Shown: positions 17,850-25,980 of the stretch, in pieces | Layout of the letters: each line of letters starts with the position of its first letter | Position numbering within the stretch: position 1 is the stretch's first letter | DNA from: Caulobacter sp. 602-1 | GTDB lineage: Bacteria; Pseudomonadota; Alphaproteobacteria; Caulobacterales; Caulobacteraceae | Length of the DNA: 64,000 nucleotides | Reading direction: 5' to 3' | Assembly (NCBI RefSeq): GCF_003931565.1 | Contig: NZ_RRYI01000005.1 | Location: forward strand, 1-64,000 | Translations under genes and position numbers: made by a program | The notes under the pieces: model-generated | Database searches by the model: none | The model's input: the letters and a program-made list of their open reading frames with translations, nothing else | What the model was told of the DNA's origin: nothing

Positions 17850-20579
17850 ATGCGCAATCCGGCCCTGTCGATCGACGCCGACCGCCCCACCAGCCGTCAC
17901 GTTCGCCAGAACGCCAATCTGCTGAGCGACCTCCTGATCGAGGCGATCACCTATCTCGAGGGCGAGGAGGCCGCGGCCCTGGTGGCCAAGGCCCGCAAAG
18001 CCGCCTCCCGCGAGGACGAGGCCACCGGCGATGCGCCGGTCCTCGATCACCTGTTCGCCGACCTCACCAACGACCAGGCCGTGTTCCTGGCTCGCGCCTT
18101 CGCCAGTCACTCGCTGCTGGCCAATATCGGCGAGGACGTCGCCGGACGCCGCCGCCACGCCGAGGCCGAGGCTCAGCCGGGCGACGAGCGGCCGCGGACC
18201 CTGATCGACGCCGTGAAGATCCTGAAGGGGCGCGGCAAGACCGACGCCGAGCTGGCCAGGGTCTTCGCCGCCATGAACGTGGTGCCGGTGCTGACCGCCC
18301 ACCCCACGGAGGTTCGTCGCCGCAGCATGGTCGATCGCGAGACCGAGATCTCGCGCCTGATGGCCCTGCGCCGCCACCACCTGCCGGCGGACCTCGACGC
18401 CGAGATCCGCGAGAGCCTGTTCCGCGAGATCGCCCTGATGTGGCGGACCCGCCTCTACCGTCCCGAGCGGATCACCGTGAAGGACGAGATCCGCAACGCC
18501 CTGTCGATCGTCCGCACCTCGATCCTGCCGGCGATGATCGAGCTCTATGGCGACTGGACGCACAAGATCGGCTCGCATGGCCATATGGCGCCGCTGCTGA
18601 AGATGGGGTCGTGGCTGGGCGGCGACCGCGACGGTCACCCCGGCGTCAATGGCGAAACCCTGAAGCTGGCCTTCGCCTCTCAGTCCCGCGTGATCCTCGA
18701 CTGGTACGCCGGCGAGGTGCGCAAGCTGTGGTCCAACCTCGCCGTCTCGACCGCCTACACGCCGGTGTCGAACGAGCTGCTGGCCCTGGCCGCCCAGACC
18801 CGCGATCCGTCGATCCACCGGCTGGACGAGCCCTATCGCCTGGCTCTGGAGCTGATCTTCGATCGCCTGACGGCCGTGTCGCAGAAGCTGACCGGCGCGC
18901 CCGTCGCCTACGCCACCGGCGCGACCGACGTCGAGCCCTACGGCCATCCGGACGCCTTCGTCGCGGACCTGACCGTCATTATCGACAGCCTGGAGCGCAA
19001 TGGCGGCGAGCGCCTGGTCGGCTCGGCCCTGCGGACCCTCGTCGAGGTGGCCAGGGCCTGCGGCTTCCACCTGATGAGCCTGGACCTACGCCAGAACGCC
19101 GACGTTCACGAGCGGACGGTCGACGAGCTGTTCAAGCGGGCCGGCACGGGCGTGGCCTACCTCAAGCTCGACGAGGAGGCCCGCTGCAAGGTCCTGATCG
19201 AGGAGCTGTCGCACCAGCGGCCGCTGGTCTCGCCGTTCACCGCCTATGGCGAGGAGACGACCAAGGAGCTGGCCACCATGCGGGCCGCCGCCCAGGCGGT
19301 GCGCGACTACGGCCATGGCTGCCTCGGGGCGTACATCATTTCGAAGTCGGCGACCCTGTCCGACATCCTCGAGCCGCTCGTTCTGCTCAAGCAGGTCGGC
19401 CTGGTCTGGGGCGGCGCCGCGCCGCGCGCCTCGGTCAAGGTCGCGCCGCTGTTCGAGACCATCGGCGACCTGGAGAACGGCCCGGCCGTGCTGCGCCAGT
19501 GGCTGGAGCTGCCGTTGAGCCGCACCATCCTGGGCGACCGGCCGGTGCAGGAGATCATGCTCGGCTACTCCGACAGCAACAAGGACGGCGGGTACGTCGC
19601 CAGCCGGCGCGGCGTGGCGCGGGGCGCCTCGGCCCTGGCGTTCGAGGCCGACCGGATGGGCGTGGGCCTGCAGCTGTTCCATGGCCGGGGCGGCAGCGTC
19701 GGACGGGGCGGCGGACCGGCCGCCGAGGCGGTGCTGGCCCAGCCGGCCGGCACCGTGCAGGGCCGCATCCGGATGACCGAGCAGGGCGAGATGATCGCCC
19801 GCCGCTTCGGCGACCAGCCCACCGCCCGGCGCAACCTCGATGGCCTGGCCGCCGCCGTGCTGATGTCCAGCGAGCGCCCCGTCCACAAGCCCGACCCCAA
19901 GGTCGAGGCGGCCATGACCGCCCTGGCCGAGGCCTCTTTCCATGGCTTCCGGGCCCTGGTGTACGACGATCCGGCGTTCGAGGACTTCTTCTGGTCGGTC
20001 ACCCCGATCAGCGAGATCGTGGGCCTCAACATCGGCAGCCGCCCGGCCAGCCGCACCGCCAGCCGCAAGATCGAGGATCTGCGGGCCATCCCGTGGGTGT
20101 TCTCCTGGTCACAGGCCCGCTTCATGCTGCCCGGCTGGTACGGCTTCGCCTCGGGCGTCGAGCGGGCCAAGCTGTCGGTCGAGCAACTGCGCGACCTTGC
20201 CGGAAGTTTCGACTTCTTCGCCTCGCTCCTGTCGAACATGGAGCTGGCCCTGGCCCAGAGTCATATGGGCATCGCCGCTCGGTACATGGCCCTGTCGCCG
20301 GACAAGGAAAACGCCGCGCGGATCTTCGCGACCATCCAGCGCGAGCACGACGCGGCCACGCGCATCGCCCTGGAGATCCGCGGCGGTTCGGCCCTGCTCG
20401 ACAACCAGCCGGACCTGGCCGAGTCGGTGACCCTGGCCAGCCGCTCGGTGGATCCGTTGAACCACCTGCAGCTGGAACTACTGTCGCGCCGCCGGGCAGG
20501 GGAGACCGACGAGGAGCTGCGCCTGGCCATCCAGCTGACCGTGGCCGGCATCGCGGCGGGTCTGCGCAATACGGGCTGA
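17850..20579 (+). CDS. ppc: Phosphoenolpyruvate carboxylase
   Basis: The anaplerotic enzyme making oxaloacetate from phosphoenolpyruvate and bicarbonate (909 aa, normal length). Motifs include VLTAHPTEVRRR with the catalytic His, MGSWLGGDRDGHPGV, GYSDSNKDGGY, FHGRGGSVGRGGGP and the C-terminal GLRNTG (family QNTG). The ATG has GGAG 7 bp upstream. It sits inside the uronate cluster, though none of the uronate palindromes lies in its 183-bp upstream gap, so it may be regulated separately. Placement next to pathways that yield pyruvate would fit a need for C4 acids. Confidence 0.97.
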   Translation: MRNPALSIDADRPTSRHVRQNANLLSDLLIEAITYLEGEEAAALVAKARKAASREDEATGDAPVLDHLFADLTNDQAVFLARAFASHSLLANIGEDVAGRRRHAEAEAQPGDERPRTLIDAVKILKGRGKTDAELARVFAAMNVVPVLTAHPTEVRRRSMVDRETEISRLMALRRHHLPADLDAEIRESLFREIALMWRTRLYRPERITVKDEIRNALSIVRTSILPAMIELYGDWTHKIGSHGHMAPLLKMGSWLGGDRDGHPGVNGETLKLAFASQSRVILDWYAGEVRKLWSNLAVSTAYTPVSNELLALAAQTRDPSIHRLDEPYRLALELIFDRLTAVSQKLTGAPVAYATGATDVEPYGHPDAFVADLTVIIDSLERNGGERLVGSALRTLVEVARACGFHLMSLDLRQNADVHERTVDELFKRAGTGVAYLKLDEEARCKVLIEELSHQRPLVSPFTAYGEETTKELATMRAAAQAVRDYGHGCLGAYIISKSATLSDILEPLVLLKQVGLVWGGAAPRASVKVAPLFETIGDLENGPAVLRQWLELPLSRTILGDRPVQEIMLGYSDSNKDGGYVASRRGVARGASALAFEADRMGVGLQLFHGRGGSVGRGGGPAAEAVLAQPAGTVQGRIRMTEQGEMIARRFGDQPTARRNLDGLAAAVLMSSERPVHKPDPKVEAAMTALAEASFHGFRALVYDDPAFEDFFWSVTPISEIVGLNIGSRPASRTASRKIEDLRAIPWVFSWSQARFMLPGWYGFASGVERAKLSVEQLRDLAGSFDFFASLLSNMELALAQSHMGIAARYMALSPDKENAARIFATIQREHDAATRIALEIRGGSALLDNQPDLAESVTLASRSVDPLNHLQLELLSRRRAGETDEELRLAIQLTVAGIAAGLRNTG

Positions 20580-20715
20580 ACCAGGTCGGACCAAGGGCTT
20601 GCGAGACCGATGCGCCGCCAGCGCATGAAGTCGTATTTTTTCAAGCGCTTAACCTTGTTTGTTCGCGGCTTTTACGGCGCTTGCGCTCCTTCGCGGTTTC
20701 TGGTTATCTCCTCCA

Positions 20716-20729
20716 TGACACCGGTGGCT
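20716..20729. promoter_or_regulatory. Uronate-regulon operator, eda site 1
   Basis: TGACACCGGTGGCT keeps the left half and core of the palindrome but has a degenerate right half. Its centre is 44 bp from that of site 2, about four helical turns, which would suit cooperative or looped binding by a LacI-type tetramer. Confidence 0.6.
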
Positions 20730-20730
20730 A

Positions 20731-20745
20731 AGTGGCTTGGCCACT
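20731..20745. promoter_or_regulatory. Second palindromic operator between the two eda sites
   Basis: AGTGGCTTGGCCACT is a perfect 6-bp inverted repeat around TTG. A close copy (13 of 15) lies upstream of uxuB at 11524-11538. It differs from the LacI-type palindrome and suggests a second regulator acting at eda and uxuB. Confidence 0.45.
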
Positions 20746-20759
20746 TTTCCGGGTTTCCG

Positions 20760-20773
20760 TGACACCGGTGTCA
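20760..20773. promoter_or_regulatory. Uronate-regulon operator, eda site 2 (perfect palindrome)
   Basis: TGACACCGGTGTCA is a perfect 14-bp palindrome and the most symmetric of the five sites, 366 bp before the eda start. Confidence 0.75.
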
Positions 20774-21072
20774 TCACGTTTCGGTTCGGCGTCGTGGTCG
20801 GTCCGTCTCGTTTGCGGCTCTTTGAGCTCGCTCCTGCGCAAACTTCCGGGGCGTCGGGTCATACCGGCGCCCTCACTTTTGCGCCTGGAGCGGCGAGGAG
20901 CGCCGACGGAAAAGGTTCGGGGAAGGAAGCGACGACCAGAGAGCTTCGCGTGGGCGGACGGGAAGTCCGAAACACGCGTCCAGCGGTCCGAGAGTTTGAC
21001 GTTACGGCAAGCCCGGTGTGGCGCTCGTCGGCAACGCGGTCTAAGGGATCGCCCTGAGCCAATTCCGGCGAA

Positions 21073-21114
21073 ATCTTGCACGCGCGGCGGTCCGCAGGGG
21101 CCTCCGCGCAAGAT
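21073..21114 (+). promoter_or_regulatory. Leader hairpin just upstream of eda
   Basis: ATCTTGC (21073-21079) pairs perfectly with GCAAGAT (21108-21114), and the inner CGCGCGG/CCGCGC extends the stem. It ends 24 bp before the eda ATG, just ahead of the strong Shine-Dalgarno GGAAGGAG. It could stabilise the message or tune translation; no T-tract follows. Confidence 0.4.
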
Positions 21115-21138
21115 CGATCCTTCGGGAAGGAGTCTAAG

Positions 21139-21813
21139 ATGGTAAAAGACCGTATGGCGGTGCTGACCGCCCTGATGGACCAGGGCGTCATCCCGGTTTT
21201 CTATCACCCCGACGTCGAGGTCTGTAAGGCCGTGATCCAGGCCTGCGCCGACGGCGGCGCGCCCTGCATCGAGTTCACCAACCGCGGCGACTTCGCCAGC
21301 CACGTCTTCTACGAAGTGACCCGTTACTTCGCCGAGGCCGATCCGCGCGTGATCATGGGCGTGGGCTCGATCGTCGACGCGCCGACCGCCGGCATCTACA
21401 TCGCCAACGGCGCCAAGTTCGTCGTCGGCCCGATCCTCAACGCCGACGTCGCCAAGGTCTGCAACCGTCGCAAGATCCCGTATTCGCCGGGCTGCGGTTC
21501 GGCCTCGGAAATCTCGTACGCCGAAGAACTGGGCTGCGAGATCGTCAAGGTGTTCCCCGGCTCGTCGGTCGGCGGCCCGGACTTCGTCAAGGCGGTGCTG
21601 GGCCCGATGCCCTGGACCCGCATCATGCCGACGGGCGGCGTCGATCCGGACGAAGCCTCGGTCAAGAAGTGGTTCGGCGCGGGCATCGTCGCCGCCGGCA
21701 TGGGCTCCAAGCTGATCACGCAGGAACTGCTGGACGCCAAGGACTACGCGGGCATCACCAAGAAGGTCCGCGAGACTGTTGACCTGATCAAGAAGGTTCG
21801 TGGGAAGGCCTAA
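21139..21813 (+). CDS. eda: 2-keto-3-deoxy-6-phosphogluconate aldolase
   Basis: Cleaves KDPG to pyruvate and glyceraldehyde-3-phosphate, the last step shared by the Entner-Doudoroff and hexuronate routes (224 aa). The family segments FTNRGDF, GVGSIVDAPTA, the PGCGSASEI block, the Schiff-base Lys in EIVKVFPGSSVGG and MPTGGVDPDE are present. The ATG at 21139 follows GGAAGGAG by 7 bp, better than a longer in-frame upstream start. kdgK begins 6 bp downstream. Confidence 0.95.
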   Translation: MVKDRMAVLTALMDQGVIPVFYHPDVEVCKAVIQACADGGAPCIEFTNRGDFASHVFYEVTRYFAEADPRVIMGVGSIVDAPTAGIYIANGAKFVVGPILNADVAKVCNRRKIPYSPGCGSASEISYAEELGCEIVKVFPGSSVGGPDFVKAVLGPMPWTRIMPTGGVDPDEASVKKWFGAGIVAAGMGSKLITQELLDAKDYAGITKKVRETVDLIKKVRGKA

Positions 21814-21819
21814 GACCAA

Positions 21820-22926
21820 ATGACCGACAACATCCTCGACATCCGCCCGGCTTCGGAAACCAAGTGGGACTGCGCGTCCTTCGGTGAAGTGATGCTGCGC
21901 TTCGACCCGGGCTTCGGCCGGGTCCGCAACGCCCGCCAGTTCCAGGTCTGGGAAGGCGGCGGCGAATACAATGTCGCCCGCGCTTTCCGCAAGTGCTGGG
22001 GCAAGCGCTCGACGGCCGTGACGGCCCTGCCGGTCAACGACCTGGGCTGGCTGGTCGAGGACCTGATGATGCAGGGCGGCGTCGACACCTCGCACGTCAT
22101 CTGGCGCGAGTTCGACGGCCTGGGCCGCAACACCCGTGTCGGCCTGAACTTCACCGAAAAGGGCTTCGGCGTCCGTCCGGCCCTGGGCTGCAGCGACCGG
22201 GGTCACTCGGCCGCCTCGCAGATCCGCCCCGGTGAAGTGAACTGGGAAAAGCTGTTCGGCGAGGAAGGCGTGCGCTGGTTCCATACCGGCGGCATCTTCG
22301 CGGCCCTGGCCTCGAACACGGCCGAAGCCGTGATCGAAGCCGTGGAAGTCGCCCGCAAGTACGGCACTGTCATCTCCTACGACCTGAACTACCGCGCCTC
22401 GCTGTGGAAGTCGCAGGGCGGCAAGGAAGGCGCTCAGAAGGTCAACCGTCACATCGCCCAGTATGTCGACGTGATGATCGGCAACGAAGAAGACTTCACC
22501 GCCTGCCTGGGCTTTGAAGTCGAAGGCCTGGACGAGCACATCAGCTCCATCGACCCGGCCAACTTCAAGAAGATGATCGAGACCGCTGTGAAGCAGTTCC
22601 CGAACTTCAAGGTCGCCGCCACCACGCTGCGCAACGCCAAGACCGCCTCGGTCAACGACTGGTCGGCGATCCTGTACGCCGGCGGCGAGTTCTACGCCTC
22701 GATGATGCGCGAGAACCTCGAGATCTATGACCGCGTCGGCGGCGGCGACGGCTTCGCCTCGGGCCTGGCGTTCGGCTTCATGGAAGGCAAGGGCCCCCAA
22801 GCCGCCGTCGAGTACGGCGCGGCCCACGGCGCCCTGGCCATGACCACCCCGGGCGACACCTCGATGGTGCGCCAGGCCGAAGTCGAGGCCGTGATGAAGG
22901 GCAAGGGCGCGCGGGTCATCCGCTAG
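21820..22926 (+). CDS. kdgK: 2-keto-3-deoxygluconate kinase, PfkB family
   Basis: Phosphorylates 2-keto-3-deoxygluconate to KDPG, feeding Eda. The 368-residue ribokinase-like protein has FGEVMLRFDPG at the N-terminus, the GGGEYNVARAF substrate segment and the C-terminal RVGGGDGFASGLAFG, equivalent to PfkB signature 2 with the catalytic Asp. It lies 6 bp after eda and is closed by a strong terminator, so the two form an operon. Confidence 0.93.
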   Translation: MTDNILDIRPASETKWDCASFGEVMLRFDPGFGRVRNARQFQVWEGGGEYNVARAFRKCWGKRSTAVTALPVNDLGWLVEDLMMQGGVDTSHVIWREFDGLGRNTRVGLNFTEKGFGVRPALGCSDRGHSAASQIRPGEVNWEKLFGEEGVRWFHTGGIFAALASNTAEAVIEAVEVARKYGTVISYDLNYRASLWKSQGGKEGAQKVNRHIAQYVDVMIGNEEDFTACLGFEVEGLDEHISSIDPANFKKMIETAVKQFPNFKVAATTLRNAKTASVNDWSAILYAGGEFYASMMRENLEIYDRVGGGDGFASGLAFGFMEGKGPQAAVEYGAAHGALAMTTPGDTSMVRQAEVEAVMKGKGARVIR

Positions 22927-22930
22927 GCCC

Positions 22931-23116
22931 TCAGTCCTCGGACAATGATGAGCCCCCGGTCGAAAGGCCGGGGGCTTTTTCTTTGGCGACCATCCGCGCG
23001 TATTCGGCCGAGGCGCGGAACTTCCGCATCTTCTTCCAGACGTTCCGCCGCAGCTGCGCCTTGCGGGCCGGCGGCCAGGCGATGTCAGGCGGAATGGGGC
23101 TGTGACGGCGCGGCAT
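22931..23116 (-). CDS. Small basic hypothetical protein downstream of the structured repeat
   Basis: A possible 61-residue protein, strongly basic in the middle (RKAQLRRNVWKKMRKF) with a predicted helical stretch (~30-50) and a Gly/Ser-rich tail. The ATG at 23116 has GGAGAAG 6-7 bp upstream, an excellent ribosome site, which supports expression. Its last ~16 codons are antisense to the eda-kdgK terminator. It lies 94 bp after copy B of the structured repeat on the same strand. The family is not recognised; nucleic-acid binding would suit its charge but is a guess. Confidence 0.55.
   Translation of the reverse strand: MPRRHSPIPPDIAWPPARKAQLRRNVWKKMRKFRASAEYARMVAKEKAPGLSTGGSSLSED
22951..22980 (+). 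terminator. Rho-independent terminator of eda-kdgK
   Basis: AGCCCCCGG (22951-22959), an 8-nt loop and CCGGGGGCT (22968-22976) run into a T-tract. It sits 24 bp after the kdgK stop. On the other strand no T-tract follows, so it acts on the plus strand. Confidence 0.9.
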
Positions 23117-23210
23117 GAGTTCTTCTCCAGGCAGGTCGATGCGCTCCGGCGCGGCGCGCAGGAGGGAGTGGGGAGGGGAGCGGGGCGCCCGGACCTCGCC
23201 CGGAGCAGAT

Positions 23211-23416
23211 GGAGAAAATACCGTTTCGACGAAGCAGCGCCCCGCGCGATCGTTATCCGGAAGCGTGGCGCGCCGACGCTGTTCGCGCCTGATCGCCCTT
23301 GAAGCCTCCGACGGGCGGGCCGGGCCGCGAAGCCCGGTCCCGGACAGGAGCCTTTCAACTCCCCCGTCGCGCCGTCGGTCCACATCCCACGTCGTTTCTG
23401 TGTTCCAGGGCCGACC
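23211..23416 (-). ncRNA. Structured repeat, copy B (candidate non-coding RNA or leader element)
   Basis: Second copy of the element at 1-213, on the minus strand. The matching hairpins are the GAAA-loop stem at 23347-23362 (with two G-U pairs), a stronger stem at 23320-23337, and the bulged stem 23258-23265/23238-23244, where one U-A pair of copy A is a U-G pair here. Linkers such as GGAGGCTTC, the loop GATAACGATCGCG and CTTCGTCGAAACGGTATTT are shared. It ends in a T-rich run 95 bp before the small basic gene at 23116. The family is unknown to me. Confidence 0.5.
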
Positions 23417-23628
23417 GCCGCCAGAAGGATGCAGTTGCGGAGTTTCCCCCGCGCCGACGAGCGCGCCCGCTCGACCGCCCCCCGAAGCCGCGAAGGTCGC
23501 TGGCCGCGCGCCCTCCCCAGTGCTTCGAGGTGGATAGAGGATACGGCAGGTTTTGGAGGCGGGGATGGAGAGGGCTGGATGCCCGTGCTTCGCTCTGGAG
23601 CGTGACGCTCCGCTTCAATCAAAATCCC
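23417..23628. other. Intergenic DNA without a recognised feature
   Basis: Nothing supportable was seen between the structured repeat and the inverted-repeat element: no conserved frame, no ribosome site and no palindrome of note. Confidence 0.5.
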
Positions 23629-23742
23629 CGTCATCCCGCGCTTTATGCGCGGGATCCATGGTTCAGATTCCGCGTGAGCGCCATTTTCCGCTCTTCATTT
23701 GCCGCGGACAAATGGGTCCCGCGCATGAAGCGCGGGATGACG
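23629..23742. repeat. 114-bp inverted-repeat element (GTCATCCCGC type)
   Basis: Left arm 23629-23658 and right arm 23713-23742 are 30-bp near-perfect inverted repeats (two mismatches), each itself containing a CCCGCGC/GCGCGGG hairpin. The 54-bp centre is unrelated. The ends begin CGTCATCCCG, as in the other elements of this window. It looks like a miniature, gene-free palindromic repeat. Confidence 0.85.
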
Positions 23743-23846
23743 GTTGAGGCTTTCGCCGTCGCCAACGCGCTGAGAACCGCCGGCGCCCCCGATAGGCAGG
23801 ATGTCCGCTTCGAGCGACGGATCCGATTTCCGTTCCCGACCCGATC

Positions 23847-23972
23847 ATGACCTTGATGCCTCTGCTTATCGGACCAGCCGCAGCGATCCTTGTCGGATGC
23901 ATTCTGGTGGCGTGCGCACGAGGTTCGACTCAACCGCTCAACCTCGTAAGCGCCTCGATGCGTCGATTTTAG
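23847..23972 (+). CDS. Possible 41-residue membrane peptide
   Basis: A short frame beginning MTLMPLLIGPAAAILVGCIL, a single hydrophobic segment followed by a polar tail; a Cys within VACARG might suggest a lipobox but the context is weak. There is no ribosome-binding site and no known family. It is listed only because it is one of few open frames in an otherwise gene-free stretch. Confidence 0.15.
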   Translation: MTLMPLLIGPAAAILVGCILVACARGSTQPLNLVSASMRRF

Positions 23973-24079
23973 CTTGAGCCGACTCAGCTAAGTTTCAACG
24001 ACTGGCCTAACGACGGCCAGTTTCTGCAGATGCGAAGAGCGCATTGAAGAAAAACGTCCGCTAAACGGGGGAGAGACGG

Positions 24080-24751
24080 ATGTGGCAGATCCATCCGCGC
24101 TACTGGCATCGTAACGCCCGCTCAGTAGAAGAGGAAATTGCGCGATACACGAGGTCTGAAGAGTACAAAAAAGGATTCGCCGGCGGGGTAACGGGCGTCG
24201 GTCTCGGCCTCATCTCTGCTGCAATTTTCAACCTAAGCGCATCGATCGATTGGATCGAGAAGCACAATGGCATGGCGAGCTGGGTGCAGGCTTTCGGGTC
24301 TATTTCCGCTATACTATGGGGTGTGTGGATATATCGCTCTTCAATCAGACAAAAAGAGAAGGACATGTCTGAGAGCCGGCGCAGCTCGATACGGACTGTT
24401 GTAAAGGTTTTAAGGCTCGCCGCAGAATTTACTGAAATGACTGGAGAAACAGTTACGGATTTTGGGGAGAGGGAAAGCTGGGTTGAGGCCACGAATATTT
24501 CGATAGATGAAATTCTCGCGGCGCTTAGCGATACTCCAATAACGTTTCAGTGGGCTGACGGAATGGTGGAGACGATTATATGGGCGCGTGGGCGCCTAAA
24601 ACATTTAAAGATGCACATGAACAAAGTGGCCAAATACTCAGAAGATGAGTTTGCGAGATACCAAGTCAGGCTTCGCAATGGACATCCATTGTTTGAGGAT
24701 CTGACAAATAAATTCAGAGATCAGGCGACAGCACTTCTCGAATATATGTAG
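24080..24751 (+). CDS. Hypothetical two-helix membrane protein, AT-richer than neighbours
   Basis: A 223-residue protein of unknown family. After a charged N-terminus (1-32) there are two membrane segments (about 33-52 and 66-85, the latter SWVQAFGSISAILWGVWIY), followed by a ~135-residue soluble, mostly helical domain. This layout recalls small membrane proteins of defence or phage-derived islands, but no family is assigned. The ATG has a GGGAGAG ribosome site 5 bp upstream, so it is likely a real gene. Many codons end in A or T (ATA, AAA, TTT), unlike the surrounding genes, suggesting recent acquisition. Confidence 0.75.
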   Translation: MWQIHPRYWHRNARSVEEEIARYTRSEEYKKGFAGGVTGVGLGLISAAIFNLSASIDWIEKHNGMASWVQAFGSISAILWGVWIYRSSIRQKEKDMSESRRSSIRTVVKVLRLAAEFTEMTGETVTDFGERESWVEATNISIDEILAALSDTPITFQWADGMVETIIWARGRLKHLKMHMNKVAKYSEDEFARYQVRLRNGHPLFEDLTNKFRDQATALLEYM

Positions 24752-24764
24752 GCATACGTAGTCG

Positions 24765-25088
24765 GTGCGGAATGGTAACCACCCAAGCCGGCTCCTGAGC
24801 GTGTCCGCTATGGGTGAAGGAGGTGCTATCCTAAGGTCATTTTCGATGTATTGGGAGGACATAGCTCCCAGCTACAATCTAACCCAAGAGCCGCGCGGAA
24901 TAGCTGAAATGACTGCGGTAAACGCGCTCAGAACCATCTTCTTCTTGGGCTTCGTCGTCTACATAGTGTTGAGGTCGCATGTCGCCGCGATCGACGCGTT
25001 CGCCCCGCCCATTATCATAGCGCCGCTCTTTATTGGGGTATGGGCTCTCGTCCATTTGCTGCTCACGTGTTGGCAGCGCCGGTGGTAG
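24765..25088 (+). CDS. Hypothetical small membrane protein
   Basis: An open frame just after the preceding gene, with two hydrophobic segments near its C-terminus (TIFFLGFVVYIVL and PIIIAPLFIGVWALVHLLL). The start is unclear: GTG 24765, ATG 24810, ATG 24846 (AAGG nearby) or ATG 24909 are possible, so the protein has 59-107 residues. No family is recognised. It shares the lower-GC composition of its upstream neighbour and probably the same origin. Confidence 0.4.
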   Translation: MRNGNHPSRLLSVSAMGEGGAILRSFSMYWEDIAPSYNLTQEPRGIAEMTAVNALRTIFFLGFVVYIVLRSHVAAIDAFAPPIIIAPLFIGVWALVHLLLTCWQRRW

Positions 25089-25260
25089 CGGATGTCAATT
25101 TCCCACCCATCACTGACTCTGAATAGGTCCGGTTGCGGACCGTCTGTGTGGCGCCGCCATGGCGCTCAGGCCTCCGCCGATCACGTTCGCGCGCCTCGCG
25201 GAACGGCCGGGGCGATTCCTGGGTTGATGCGGTGTGGTTTAATCGTGCGAGCTCACGGAC

Positions 25261-25977
25261 ATGACGTCGCCAGTCCTCAGATCCACCCGAACGGTCGGCG
25301 CCGCCTTGCTGGCGCTCTGCATGGGTGTGGGCGCCGCTGACGCCGCTCTGGCCGGCAAGCGGCAGGAGACGCCCAAGACCTCCGCCGAGGCCAATACTGA
25401 CAGTCTCGGCTCGGCCGTCGCCGCGCCGTTGCGCGACATCAATCTGGTGCGCTCGGAGATCCCCGACCTGCTGAAAAAGGCCCAGACCGATCCCTATGCC
25501 TCGCCGTCGCCCGGCTGCGCGCCGCTGAAGGCCGAGATCGCGCGGTTCGACGCGGTGCTGGGCGACGACTACGACGACCGCGACGACGACGACAAGAACG
25601 GGCAGGGCGGCATGGCCAGGCCGGTGCTGGGCGTGGTGGCCAGCACGATCACCGACGTGATCCCGATGCGTGGCTGGGTCCGCCGTCTGACCGGCGCCGA
25701 GCGCCACGACCAGATGGTCCGCGACGCCATCAAGGCCGGCTTCGTGCGGCGCGGCTATCTGAAGGGTCTCTACAACGCCGGGACCTGCAAGGGAAACCGC
25801 CTGGTGTTCGTGGCCGCAAAGCCCGCGCCGCCGCCGGTTCTGGTGGCCGCCGAGCCGGTTCCGGTCCTGGTCGCGGCCGAGCCGCCGGCCCCGACGCCGC
25901 GCGTCGACGCGCCGCTCGCGCCGTTCGCCACGACGGTGCGCGTGGCGGCGGCGACGGAGGTGGCGGGCGTCCAGTAG
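25261..25977 (+). CDS. Exported hypothetical protein
   Basis: A 238-residue protein with a probable signal peptide (TVGAALLALCMGVGAADAALA, cleavage near 28-31). It has an acidic patch DDYDDRDDDDKNG (~100) and a Pro/Ala/Val-rich tail (VLVAAEPVPVLVAAEPP) like those of periplasmic or envelope proteins. Two cysteines (in SPGCAPLK and AGTCKGN) could form a disulfide. No domain is recognised. It is followed 3 bp later by the convergent PIN-domain gene. Confidence 0.65.
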   Translation: MTSPVLRSTRTVGAALLALCMGVGAADAALAGKRQETPKTSAEANTDSLGSAVAAPLRDINLVRSEIPDLLKKAQTDPYASPSPGCAPLKAEIARFDAVLGDDYDDRDDDDKNGQGGMARPVLGVVASTITDVIPMRGWVRRLTGAERHDQMVRDAIKAGFVRRGYLKGLYNAGTCKGNRLVFVAAKPAPPPVLVAAEPVPVLVAAEPPAPTPRVDAPLAPFATTVRVAAATEVAGVQ

Positions 25978-25980
25978 GAC

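Larger units (their letters stand above)
20580..21138. promoter_or_regulatory. Regulatory region of the eda-kdgK operon (559 bp without a gene)
   Basis: No convincing CDS is seen. The region carries two uronate palindromes, a different perfect palindrome between them, an AAGCGCTT palindrome near 20644-20651 and, close to eda, a leader hairpin at 21073-21114. The length and number of sites suggest that this is the most heavily controlled promoter of the cluster. Confidence 0.7.

Noticed and set aside
17801..20731. 976-codon frame overlapping ppc in another frame
   Set aside because: The ppc frame has all catalytic motifs; the alternative is Arg/Pro/Gly-rich shadow sequence.
23299..23850. 183-codon plus-strand frame spanning the structured repeat and inverted-repeat element
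   Set aside because: It crosses non-coding repeats, has no ribosome site, and its sequence changes character along its length.
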